DNA from: Cyanobacteria bacterium CYA
GTDB taxonomy: Bacteria > Planctomycetota > Phycisphaerae > Phycisphaerales > UBA1924
Assembly (NCBI GenBank): GCA_008363215.1
Contig: RHKP01000011.1
Span: 145,689 to 209,688, forward strand
Direction of reading: 5' to 3'
Length of the DNA stretch: 64,000 nucleotides
The stretch's first letter is position 1, and each line of letters begins with the position of its first letter. Of the stretch, positions 1-7,383 are shown piece after piece. The notes beneath the pieces are model-generated. The model saw only the letters and a program-made list of their open reading frames with translations. It was not told the DNA's origin and searched no databases. The translations under genes and the position numbers were made by a program.

Positions 1-792
1 CACCACCGTTGCGTTGTTGACGAAAACCGGCGCCGCGCCCCATTGCTTGGCGCCGCTCGCGTCGTACTTCTGGGCGTAGACGTGCCGCGGGCTGCTGAAA
101 CTGGACGTGTTGCGCACCCACGAAGCGATGAACTGCCCGTCGGCGGTCGGCTCGATCTCCACGAATGCCGGCTCTTCTGAGCCTGCCGAATAGATTGCCA
201 CGCCGCCGGCCGCCAGTTGCGGCATGCCCGCGGCATTCAGTCGCTGCATGTACAGCCCCGGAAGCACATCAAAGCGAGGCCACACCACGACGTAATCGCC
301 GGTGGTCAACTGGATGATGCGCGGATCGGCCTCGAACTCGGCGTTGCTCGAGATCGCCACGCCGTCGCCGCCCCACAGCATCGTCCCGTCGGGAGCGATC
401 AGGTACGCGTATACGTCCAGATCGCCGCCCGCGCGGATGTCGGTGAACGCGAGCAGGCAGTTCCCGCTCGCGTCAACCCGCAGATCCCAGTCCACTGTCG
501 ACGTGTTCTGAGGGTGATCGCTGACCAGCAGCCCGCCCGAGCCGAACGTCTGATTCCCGTCTGCGTCGAGTCGCTCCACCCGCACCTGAATCCCGCCGGG
601 CTGAAAGTCGAACCAGCCGTGCCACGACGAGCCGTCCGAATGCACCGCCAGTTTGGAAACGTCCTGCGCATTCTCGCTGGTGACCACCGACGTGTTGAGG
701 CCGGCGTCGTCGGTCCATTGTCCGAACGCCGAAGCCGCCAGCCCGGCGATCATCGCCAACCCGGAGGCACGTAGCATGCCCATCGCGTCCAT
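1..792 (-). CDS. Secreted repeat protein, 3' end outside window
   Basis: The frame opens at an ATG at 792 preceded by a GAAGGAG ribosome site and stays open for 264 codons to the window edge, so the C-terminus is missing. Residues 1-24 form a signal peptide (Leu-Arg-Ala-Ser-Gly, then an Ala/Gly/Leu core ending Ala-Ser-Ala-Phe-Gly). The rest has repeated units of the type W-G-x-D-G-V-A-I-S and V-x-x-D-A-x-G-N, with alternating strands and many Asp/Gly turns, typical of exported beta-propeller-like proteins that read out 'value/context' repeats. No catalytic motif is visible. By analogy with the next two minus-strand genes a C-terminal dockerin is likely, but that part lies outside the window. 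Function unknown. Confidence 0.8.
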   Translation of the reverse strand, partial: MDAMGMLRASGLAMIAGLAASAFGQWTDDAGLNTSVVTSENAQDVSKLAVHSDGSSWHGWFDFQPGGIQVRVERLDADGNQTFGSGGLLVSDHPQNTSTVDWDLRVDASGNCLLAFTDIRAGGDLDVYAYLIAPDGTMLWGGDGVAISSNAEFEADPRIIQLTTGDYVVVWPRFDVLPGLYMQRLNAAGMPQLAAGGVAIYSAGSEEPAFVEIEPTADGQFIASWVRNTSSFSSPRHVYAQKYDASGAKQWGAAPVFVNNATVV

Positions 793-1357
793 CTTCAATC
801 TCCTTCCCGCGCCGAGGCGAATTCCCAGCATATCGCACGCCCGAGCCGACCGTTCCTTCCAATTTCCTTTTCCGGGGCGGCGAAGTGTTCACCGGGAACA
901 TTGCTCCGATAAGAAGCCGCCAACAACATCGATCGGATTTCGTTCACCGTGCGTACGGTGATTGGCCTCACAGCACGATGATTGAAGGAATAACACGCGC
1001 TTCTGGCCCGGACAGTGGCCCGGGCTACTTCTCCAGCGCGCTTCTTCACCTCGGCGGTGCGCGCCGCCGGCTTTCCTATCGCGCGTGAAGTCTGGGAGAC
1101 TGGACGTGAAACTCTCGACCAATACGCCGATGCTCGCGGCCGCGTTGAGCATTGCCGACTCGGCTCACATCGACGGCGTCAAGTCCAACGCCCCCGGCCG
1201 GCGGGCTGCCTTCTTCCGCTCCGGTTGCCCTCTTCCCGTTCAACGAGGACGGCTCGGGCTTCCGGGCATCGCCGGTCCGCTGCTGCTCCGCGGCCGTTGT
1301 TGCGCGAGGTCGAACTCTCGACGCGCGGATCTCGGCCCCGCGCGTTTTGCGTGCGCT
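793..1357. other. Intergenic region, nothing recognised
   Basis: These 565 bases separate the start of the first minus-strand gene from the stop of the next. Open frames here have no signal peptide, family motif or good ribosome site. I see no tRNA, terminator with a T-tract or repeat. It presumably contains the promoter of the gene to its left. Confidence 0.5.
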
Positions 1358-2893
1358 CTACGGGCACCCGCCCGCGAACGCACTCAGAAACGTCTGCACG
1401 TCGAAGAAGTCAAAGTTCCCCTCGCCCGTCAGGTCGGCCCGCGCTTCGTGCCCGGCGAACGCGCCGAGGAACACCTGCACATCGAAGAAGTCGAGCGTAC
1501 CCAGCGGCGTCGCAAAATCCGCGTCGTTGCAACCCGCCACCGTGCCCGTCACCCGCACGCTGAACACAGGGTCATCCGGATCGTCCGAGAGCACGCGGAT
1601 CTCGGCCTCGAACGACCCGCCTCCTGCATCGAGCGCAAGATCTGCGACAAACTCGTGCTCGTTCACCGGTCCGTCGGCCGCATCACTGAACGGGCCCGTG
1701 TCGATCACGATCCCCGGGTCGGCCTCGAGCGTGTAGTGCAGCAACGCGATCCCGCCTGCGCCCCACGTGGCCACGTCGCCCGCGTTGCCCACCAGCAGCG
1801 AGCCCGACGCCAGAGCCCCGAAGGGAACCTCACCAAGGTTGATCTCTTCGTCGGCTGCCACCCGCGCGGGCACGAGCATGTCGAGCAGCACCGGCAGGTG
1901 TCCCCCGCCCGACGCCATCGCGATCAGCGCCTGCGCGATCGTCGGCCCCACCATTGCATTGCCCGCGACGGAGAGCGAGAGGTCAAACGACGTGCCGTCG
2001 TTGCCCCACGCGCGGTAACTGTGGTCCGGGTCGTTCCACGTCGAGGTTGAATACGTCTGCCCGAAGTTCCCGACATATTCAAGCCCCGCGCCGTCGCCCA
2101 GGGACGGGTCGAGCAGGATCTGGTCGTGCCGATCGTCCATGCCGCCGGCGCCCGAAGGATCCTGCGTATGCACGAAGCGGAATGCGAAGTTGTTGTTCCA
2201 CGAGCCCGGCGTCCCGATCGGGTCGAGAAAGCGCCCGTTGTTGTTGGTCTGTGAACCGACCAGCTCCTGGTAGGCCGCCTGGCTCGACGACTGCACGTTG
2301 AAATCGCCCGCGATGATGATGTTGATGTCCGGGTCGAGCGTCTCGGCGTCGTCGCGGATGCGCGTTGCCTCGATCAGGCGGCGCTGCTGGTCGGTGCTGC
2401 CCGACCCCGACTTCATGTGTACGCTGTAGATCGCCAGTTGGGTTGAAGGACTGTCATATCCCACCAGTCCCAGGTCATAGCGTCGAACGTCGCGCGGCGC
2501 GCCGCTCGTCCCCGGGTCGGCCGGGAGCGTGAACACGTTGAGAAACTCGACCTTGCCGGTGCGATAGAAGATCGCACTGTCGCTGTCGGGCCCATCGATG
2601 AAAGGACCGGCCGCCCAGTCGCCCGGACTCGACGGCGCGCTGTTGAGCGCGCCGAGCAGCGCTGGCACTCCGGCCTCCGAGATCATCTCCTGCATCACCA
2701 GCACGTCGGGGCTCATCGAGCGCCCCTCGAACGAGGTGTAGAAGGCAGTCTGGAGTTCCGGTACGCGTCCGCCTGAGTAGTTGGAGATGTTCCACGACAC
2801 CAGGCGCAGCCCGTCCCCGCCGAAGGCCGCGCCGGGCAGCGTCAGGATACCCATGGCCGCGGCGCGGCCCATCGTACGCTTGGATGCTCTCAC
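1358..2893 (-). CDS. Exported endonuclease/exonuclease/phosphatase-fold protein with GC-type dockerin
   Basis: 511 aa. A signal peptide (about residues 1-25) is followed by an EEP (DNase I-like) domain at about 28-340. The family motifs are present: Asn35 in the first strand, Glu69 in V-M-Q-E-M, His159 in Y-S-V-H-M-K, Asp197/Asn199 in A-G-D-F-N-V, the H-D-Q-I-L block near 256, and His332 in G-G-G-H-L-P. So a metal-dependent phosphodiesterase chemistry is likely, but whether the substrate is DNA, a phospholipid or another phosphoester cannot be read. Residues about 345-450 form a beta-rich linker domain. Residues about 455-511 are two dockerin helices ending Gly-Gly-Cys-Pro. The stop TAG lies at 1358-1360. 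The preceding gene on this strand ends within 350 bases but is a separate unit. Confidence 0.88.
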   Translation of the reverse strand: MRASKRTMGRAAAMGILTLPGAAFGGDGLRLVSWNISNYSGGRVPELQTAFYTSFEGRSMSPDVLVMQEMISEAGVPALLGALNSAPSSPGDWAAGPFIDGPDSDSAIFYRTGKVEFLNVFTLPADPGTSGAPRDVRRYDLGLVGYDSPSTQLAIYSVHMKSGSGSTDQQRRLIEATRIRDDAETLDPDINIIIAGDFNVQSSSQAAYQELVGSQTNNNGRFLDPIGTPGSWNNNFAFRFVHTQDPSGAGGMDDRHDQILLDPSLGDGAGLEYVGNFGQTYSTSTWNDPDHSYRAWGNDGTSFDLSLSVAGNAMVGPTIAQALIAMASGGGHLPVLLDMLVPARVAADEEINLGEVPFGALASGSLLVGNAGDVATWGAGGIALLHYTLEADPGIVIDTGPFSDAADGPVNEHEFVADLALDAGGGSFEAEIRVLSDDPDDPVFSVRVTGTVAGCNDADFATPLGTLDFFDVQVFLGAFAGHEARADLTGEGNFDFFDVQTFLSAFAGGCP

Positions 2894-2930
2894 TGCCTAC
2901 TCCCCGTGCCCTCTGGAACCGATCGCTGGA

Positions 2931-4385
2931 TCACGGACAGCCGTCCGCAAATGCTTGCAGGAACGCCTGCACGTCAAAGAAGTCGTATACGCCGTCGTTG
3001 TTGAAATCGCCCGCCGGCTGCCCGGCCGAGAATGCCTGCAGGAACGCCTGCACGTCGAAGAAGTCGAGGGTTCCATCGCCGGTCAGGTCAGGCGCGCAGT
3101 CCGGCGGAATGGCGAAGAACACGCGGATCGAGATGTCGCCCGAATACCCGATGACCAGATCGTCGTAACGGTCGCCGTTGATGTCGCCGAATGCCAGCGT
3201 GTTGCCCACTTCCGGCGCGTCAAAGGTCCAGTCGGGCGTGGTGGAGATGACGCCGGCGTTGTTGAGGTAGATGTAGCACTTGCCGGTGGAGAAGTGGATC
3301 TCGGCCAGGTCCAGGTCGCCGTCGCTGTCGACGTCATGTGTGCGAATTTCCTGAGCCCCGCTGAGCGGATCGGTGTTGGCCCAGGCTTCGGTGAAGACGC
3401 CGTCATCCTGGGTGTAAGCGCGCGACGGGTCGCCGCCGAAGGCCACGTCGAGCCAGCCGTTGGCGTCGAAGTCACCCACAGCCGCGCCCTTGTCCGCGTC
3501 GGTGTGTCCCACGGTCCAGCCGGGGAACGAGGCGAGCGTGCCGGCGTTGTTGAAGTAGATGCCGCTCTGGAAGTTGACCCACTTGCCGATGGCCACGTCG
3601 GTCCAGCCGTCATTGTTGAAGTCGCCGGTGGCGACGCCGTTTTGTACCGCAAGGTCGCCCGACTGCCAGGCCGGGGCAGTGGTGAAGGTGCCGGCGTTGT
3701 TGCGGAACATGAAGTTGGGCTTGTAGGGGTCGGGCGAAACGCCCTGGTTGCTGGTGATCAGGTCGAGGTCGCCGTCGTTGTCGATGTCAGCGAGTCCGCC
3801 GGCCGTGCCCCACACCGCCGGCCCGGCCGCCGTCCAGCCCGCGCTGGTAGCCGGCCCGCTCGCCGAGCCGTAATACACCCGCGCCGATTGACTCGACACG
3901 TTGCCATGCACCGTGACCACGTCGAGGTGTCCATCGCCGTTGATCTCGCCGATCTGCACGTCACCGGTGTGCACCTGCTCGACCGAGAGCCACGAGGGGG
4001 TGGTCTCGATGCCCGAGCCGGTGTTGTAGAAGATCATGTCGTGCCAGTCGGTGTACGGCGGGTAACTCTGGCTGTTGTAGCAGACCGCGACGACGTCGTT
4101 GCGCCCGTCGGCGTTCATGTCGGCAACCTGCACCCCTCCGATCTGACGACGCAGGTTGACGACCTGGTCCGGCACCGTGCCGAACGGCACGCCCGTGCCG
4201 CGATTCCACCCGGTGTTATCGGTCGCCGTCGGCGCGGCGCTGACACGCCGGCGCCCATCCTCTGACACCTCGACGCGCGCCTGGGCGAGCGCCCCCGACG
4301 CCAGCACTGTGAGCACGGCCAGGCAAACCGCACGACTGTCAACAATCTGGGGCAAATCCACCCCGAACGTCTTCAAACTCCCCAT
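2931..4385 (-). CDS. Secreted FG-GAP/VCBS repeat protein with GC-type dockerin
   Basis: 484 aa from the ATG at 4385, chosen because GAAGGAG stands 6 bases upstream; an ATG seven codons earlier (4406) is possible. A signal peptide ends near Ala-Leu-Ala-Gln. The body is a series of FG-GAP/VCBS units with calcium-loop patterns such as D-M-N-A-D-G-R-N-D, D-I-N-G-D-G-H-L-D, D-I-D-N-D-G-D-L-D and D-F-N-N-D-G-W-T-D, as in seven-bladed integrin-like propellers used for extracellular binding. The C-terminus has two dockerin helices (L-D-F-F-D-V-Q-A-F-L and Y-D-F-F-D-V-Q-A-F-L) and ends Asp-Gly-Cys-Pro. The preceding gene on the opposite side is a relic (PPK2), so no operon is evident upstream. Ligand unknown. 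Confidence 0.88.
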   Translation of the reverse strand: MGSLKTFGVDLPQIVDSRAVCLAVLTVLASGALAQARVEVSEDGRRRVSAAPTATDNTGWNRGTGVPFGTVPDQVVNLRRQIGGVQVADMNADGRNDVVAVCYNSQSYPPYTDWHDMIFYNTGSGIETTPSWLSVEQVHTGDVQIGEINGDGHLDVVTVHGNVSSQSARVYYGSASGPATSAGWTAAGPAVWGTAGGLADIDNDGDLDLITSNQGVSPDPYKPNFMFRNNAGTFTTAPAWQSGDLAVQNGVATGDFNNDGWTDVAIGKWVNFQSGIYFNNAGTLASFPGWTVGHTDADKGAAVGDFDANGWLDVAFGGDPSRAYTQDDGVFTEAWANTDPLSGAQEIRTHDVDSDGDLDLAEIHFSTGKCYIYLNNAGVISTTPDWTFDAPEVGNTLAFGDINGDRYDDLVIGYSGDISIRVFFAIPPDCAPDLTGDGTLDFFDVQAFLQAFSAGQPAGDFNNDGVYDFFDVQAFLQAFADGCP

Positions 4386-4504
4386 CACCGGCTCCTTCGG
4401 CCCCATGGCTCCGAGGCTCCCGTCGATGCTATCGAACCGGTCGCGCCGATGCGAGCGCGATCTTCGGTTTCCATCATGGGCCGCCGCCCGGTGATGGTGC
4501 CGGG

Positions 4505-4786
4505 TTCAGTCGCCGCATCGAGTCGCGCCTGAGCGATCCGACCAGGGCGTGGAAGTTCGACGCCTCCGACGTCTCGGAGCGGAAGCGCCGTGACGGCTAC
4601 ACCGAAGCCCACAACGACGCCCTTGCCAGGTACTCGACCATGCATGTGCTGTGGTACGTCGTGCCGGCCGACCGCAAGTGGTACCGAAACTGGGCCATCT
4701 CCGCCATCACGCGCTACACGCTCGAGAAGGTGAACCCGCGCACCCCGGCTGCCAAGTTCGAGGCCGGATCGATCAAGGTGGACTGA
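4505..4786 (+). pseudogene. 3' remnant of a PPK2-family polyphosphate kinase
   Basis: About 94 codons ending in TGA at 4784-4786, with no start codon of its own. The reading matches the C-terminal part of PPK2 enzymes: R-R-I-E-x-R-L-x-D-P-T-R-A-W-K-F, then S-D-V-S-E-R-K, then W-Y-V-V-P-A-D-R-K-W-Y-R-N and a final helix T-L-E-K-V-N-P. In intact PPK2 (about 250-300 aa) the Walker A and B motifs precede this block; here they are absent, because the sequence upstream of about 4500 is the promoter side of the minus-strand neighbour. The frame is undamaged within the remnant, so the loss is recent, or an assembly junction lies near 4500. No product is expected. Confidence 0.82.
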
Positions 4787-4860
4787 CTACCGCTTCCGGC
4801 CTGGTTTGCACTTCGTCTCCGCGTTCTCTGCGGCTCTCTGCGCTCACTGCGTTCGGGCTT

Positions 4861-5289
4861 TCACAGCCCCGCGAGTTTGCGCAGTTCCTTGTCCAGTTTC
4901 GGCGGCACCGGCATCACGCCCAGACGACTCTGACGCACCAGGTCAAACTCCGCAAATCGCGGATCGGCTTTGATGATCTTCAGCGTCGCATCGCCGCGCG
5001 TCGACGCCTTTACCGGCTCGAGGTCGACAAGCACGAACTTCACCTCGCCCGTAGCCGTCAGACCGGGCTGATCGGGATCCGGATACGCCCCGCGCACGAC
5101 CCGTGCCAGTCCGACGATGCGCTTCTCGTTGCCGGTGTGATAGAACAGGCACTCATCGCCGGTCTTCATCGAGCGCATGTGCTTCTGCGCAGCCGCATTG
5201 CTCACGCCCGTCCACGCGGTGGACGCGTCGCGCAGCAGATCGGCAAAGGAATAGCAGTCCGGCTCCGTCTTGACCAGGAATGTCGCCAT
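4861..5289 (-). CDS. EVE domain-containing protein
   Basis: 142 aa, close to a single EVE (PUA-like) domain. Typical features are the start F-L-V-K-T-E-P-D-x-Y-S-F, the W-x-G-V-S-N-A-A-A region, the G-D-E-C-L-F-Y-H-T-G-N-E-K block and the ending E-F-D-L-V-R-Q-S-R-L-G-V-M-P-V. EVE domains bind modified bases in nucleic acids; the ligand of this one is not known. It lies 15 bases behind the thiamine-binding gene and is probably the last gene of a short minus-strand operon. No strong ribosome site precedes the ATG, which fits translation coupled to the upstream gene. Confidence 0.9.
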   Translation of the reverse strand: MATFLVKTEPDCYSFADLLRDASTAWTGVSNAAAQKHMRSMKTGDECLFYHTGNEKRIVGLARVVRGAYPDPDQPGLTATGEVKFVLVDLEPVKASTRGDATLKIIKADPRFAEFDLVRQSRLGVMPVPPKLDKELRKLAGL

Positions 5290-5304
5290 GGCTTTGGAGT
5301 ACTT

Positions 5305-5607
5305 TCAGGCCTGGCGCTGCGCGTGGACGCTCTGCACCTTGTCGGCCATAGTCTGTTTCCTGTCCGTGCGTGTGCCGATCTTGATGATCGTCGAGATGCG
5401 CGGTGCGCCCATCCGGTGCACCACCTCGTGACAGCGGCGCAGAGCGACGAACACTTCGTCCCATTCGCCCTCCACACCCGTGCCGTTGGCGTGCAGCGTG
5501 TGCCTGAGCCCGGCGTCGGCCAGCACCTGCTCGCACGCGGCCACGTAGGCCGACAGCGAGACACCCACGCCGATGGGAATCACGGTGAAATCAACGATGA
5601 CTTGCAT
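5305..5607 (-). CDS. MTH1187-family thiamine-binding protein
   Basis: 100 aa from the ATG at 5607; the frame is open further upstream but that part has no homology-like content. The start M-Q-V-I-V-D-F-T-V-I-P-I-G and the middle S-A-Y-V-A-A-C-E are the usual first strand and helix of the MTH1187/YkoF ferredoxin-like fold; T-L-H-A-N-G-T-G-V-E-G-E-W-D-E-V is the second conserved block. Members bind hydroxymethylpyrimidine or thiamine in the cytoplasm. It lies 32 bases downstream of the aldose epimerase gene and 15 bases upstream of the EVE gene, all on the minus strand. Confidence 0.88.
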   Translation of the reverse strand: MQVIVDFTVIPIGVGVSLSAYVAACEQVLADAGLRHTLHANGTGVEGEWDEVFVALRRCHEVVHRMGAPRISTIIKIGTRTDRKQTMADKVQSVHAQRQA

Positions 5608-5639
5608 GCACGATCGTAGTGTCCGCCGCCGGAAGACGC

Positions 5640-6569
5640 TTACTCGAACGAGATGGACAGATCCCAGCGCAGCGCCAGCGTTTCCCCGGGGCGGCACATG
5701 CGAACGCCCGTGCCCTGCCAGCCCGCGCCGGCAAGGTTGAACCCGTCGTTGACCATCGTCGTCGGCTCGACGCAGAACCAGGCGCGGGGGGCGCGGCTGC
5801 CCGGGCCCGCCCGGGGTGTGTAAATCACGACGTGCCCCGCAGACTCCGAAGCCCTCATTCGCGCGCGCACGCCGCTCGAAGCCCAGCACAACTCCGCCTC
5901 GAACCGGTCCACGGTGAACACATCGTCCAGTTCAAGGTCACCCAGGGCCCCGCCCGCGTCCAGACGCTCGCACACCTGCTCGCATCGTGCCGGAGCAGTC
6001 GGCAGACAGCCCGACGCCGGGTACCGCCCGGTCACGGGGAGTTGCAGTTCCACCACGTCCTCGTCCGACCAGAGACGGCGCATGAAGTACGGGTGCAGCC
6101 CGCATCCGGCCGGCATGTCGTGCTCCCCCGTGTTGGTCAACCTCACGTCGACCTCGACGCCTGCCGGCAAGACCTCGTAGCGGGCCGAGCACCGGAAGGG
6201 GAATGGGTAGTTCACGTCCTCGTGCTCGCGCGAGTCGAACTCGAGCGTGCCTGACATCGGTGTGCGGTGCCGGATGTGCCAGGCTCGGTCGCGCACGTCG
6301 CCGTGGATCGCAGTCCCGTCGGCGTGGGAGGGGCGAAGTCGGTGGGTTCGTCCCTGCCAGTCGAATTGGGCGTTGCGGATCCGGTTGGTCCAAGGCGCCA
6401 TGAGGAAGCAACCCATCTGTTCGGCGCCGACAGGGCCGCCGGGGGCGCGGCGGAGCAGCGGGGTTGGGTCTCCCTGTGGCGAGAGGACCGATAAATCACG
6501 GATTCCTGCACCGACGCTGGAGTCAATTTCGAGGAGCAGTCGCCCGCAGGCCAGAGTGAATCTCGGCAT
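5640..6569 (-). CDS. Aldose 1-epimerase family protein
   Basis: 309 aa, within the range of galactose-mutarotase-like enzymes. Recognisable blocks are G-C-F-L-M-A-P-W-T-N-R-I (Asn/Arg substrate contacts), the first His in D-G-T-A-I-H-G-D-V-R-D-R-A-W, the second His in G-C-G-L-H-P-Y-F, and a Glu in the late V-E-P-T-T-M-V-N-D-G-F-N motif. The expected role is interconversion of alpha and beta anomers of a hexose in the cytoplasm; sugar specificity cannot be read. It is the first gene of a minus-strand set (epimerase, thiamine-binding, EVE) that begins just past the terminator of the cysteine-rich gene. Confidence 0.87.
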   Translation of the reverse strand: MPRFTLACGRLLLEIDSSVGAGIRDLSVLSPQGDPTPLLRRAPGGPVGAEQMGCFLMAPWTNRIRNAQFDWQGRTHRLRPSHADGTAIHGDVRDRAWHIRHRTPMSGTLEFDSREHEDVNYPFPFRCSARYEVLPAGVEVDVRLTNTGEHDMPAGCGLHPYFMRRLWSDEDVVELQLPVTGRYPASGCLPTAPARCEQVCERLDAGGALGDLELDDVFTVDRFEAELCWASSGVRARMRASESAGHVVIYTPRAGPGSRAPRAWFCVEPTTMVNDGFNLAGAGWQGTGVRMCRPGETLALRWDLSISFE

Positions 6570-6586
6570 GTGGAAAAGTAGGGGAG

Positions 6587-6620
6587 AAAAAGCACCAGCG
6601 CCCGGACGGGCCGGGCGCTG
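6587..6620 (-). terminator. Rho-independent terminator of the cysteine-rich gene
   Basis: A perfect 10-bp stem (6596-6605 with 6611-6620, loop ACGGG) is followed on the minus strand by a T-tract, seen as five A residues at 6587-6591 on the plus strand. It stands 25 bases after the stop at 6645 and separates that gene from the epimerase gene. Confidence 0.88.
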
Positions 6621-6644
6621 GGGTTCAAACAGTCAGAGGATCAA

Positions 6645-7130
6645 TCAGCCGTTGGACCCCTCGCCCTCGGTGGTGGCAACTTCCTCGGCCGGCTTGTCGC
6701 ACGAGTCCTTGTCACACCCGCCGCAATTGCTGCCGGACGCAGGGTCGCAGCCTTCGCCGCCACAGACCTTGCCGCACTGGCCGACCTTGGTCGTGGTCGC
6801 GGCGACTTCCTGGACCGCCTCGCCGGTCATCGGGCAGGCCTTCTCCTCGTCGCAAGCCGACTCACCAGAGCAGCCCGACTTCTCACCGGTGCACGCAGCA
6901 GCGCCCGCGTGGGCGACTTCAGCGGCCTTGTCCGAACAGGCGCCCATCGGGCAAGCATCGGCCGACTCGGCGCCCACAGGCTGGACCGCCGCGGTTTCCT
7001 TGGTGTCCTTGCACGACCCGCAGAGCGAGCCGGAGGTGGCGTAGTTGAAGGCGGCGAACCCGCCGAGCCCGACGGCAACGATGGCGGCAATGAACTTCCC
7101 AGCGCTGAAACCGGCTCCGCAACAAGACAT
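6645..7130 (-). CDS. Cysteine-rich membrane-anchored protein of unknown function
   Basis: 161 aa from the ATG at 7130, which has AAGGAG nine bases upstream; the long open frame further upstream is only the antisense of the coiled-coil gene. The start is Met-Ser-Cys-Cys-Gly, then a hydrophobic segment at about residues 11-30 that would act as an uncleaved anchor or signal. After it come 14 more cysteines (16 in total) in C-x-x-C, C-P-M and G-C-G-G-type clusters within an Ala/Glu/Lys-rich background, with a low-complexity acidic tail. The pattern suggests metal binding or disulfide-rich structure outside the membrane, but no family is recognised. It is a single-gene unit with its own terminator. 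Confidence 0.75.
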   Translation of the reverse strand: MSCCGAGFSAGKFIAAIVAVGLGGFAAFNYATSGSLCGSCKDTKETAAVQPVGAESADACPMGACSDKAAEVAHAGAAACTGEKSGCSGESACDEEKACPMTGEAVQEVAATTTKVGQCGKVCGGEGCDPASGSNCGGCDKDSCDKPAEEVATTEGEGSNG

Positions 7131-7383
7131 GGTCGTCACTCCTTGAGGTTGGATCATCGATCGATGTGCAGGGAAACCCGACCGAGTCATCGGATTGTTC
7201 CCTCGCGGGCACAGTCTATTTGCTTCGGGCCGCCGACGCCAGGGGAAAGTAAAGAGATTCGCGTTCGTTATCGGACCCGTCGTGTTCGGCGCCTGCTGAT
7301 CAGGCGGTTCAGTTGTCCAGCGGCTTGGCCGATACCCGTGTCGGGGAGCAGTGCCCGTGCCGCCACCGGAATGAGTGTCGTTC

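Noticed and set aside
1085..2050. Plus-strand open frame over the EEP protein and the gap before it
   Set aside because: Its first 30 codons look protein-like, but the rest is antisense to the nuclease gene; no homology-like block in the gap part.
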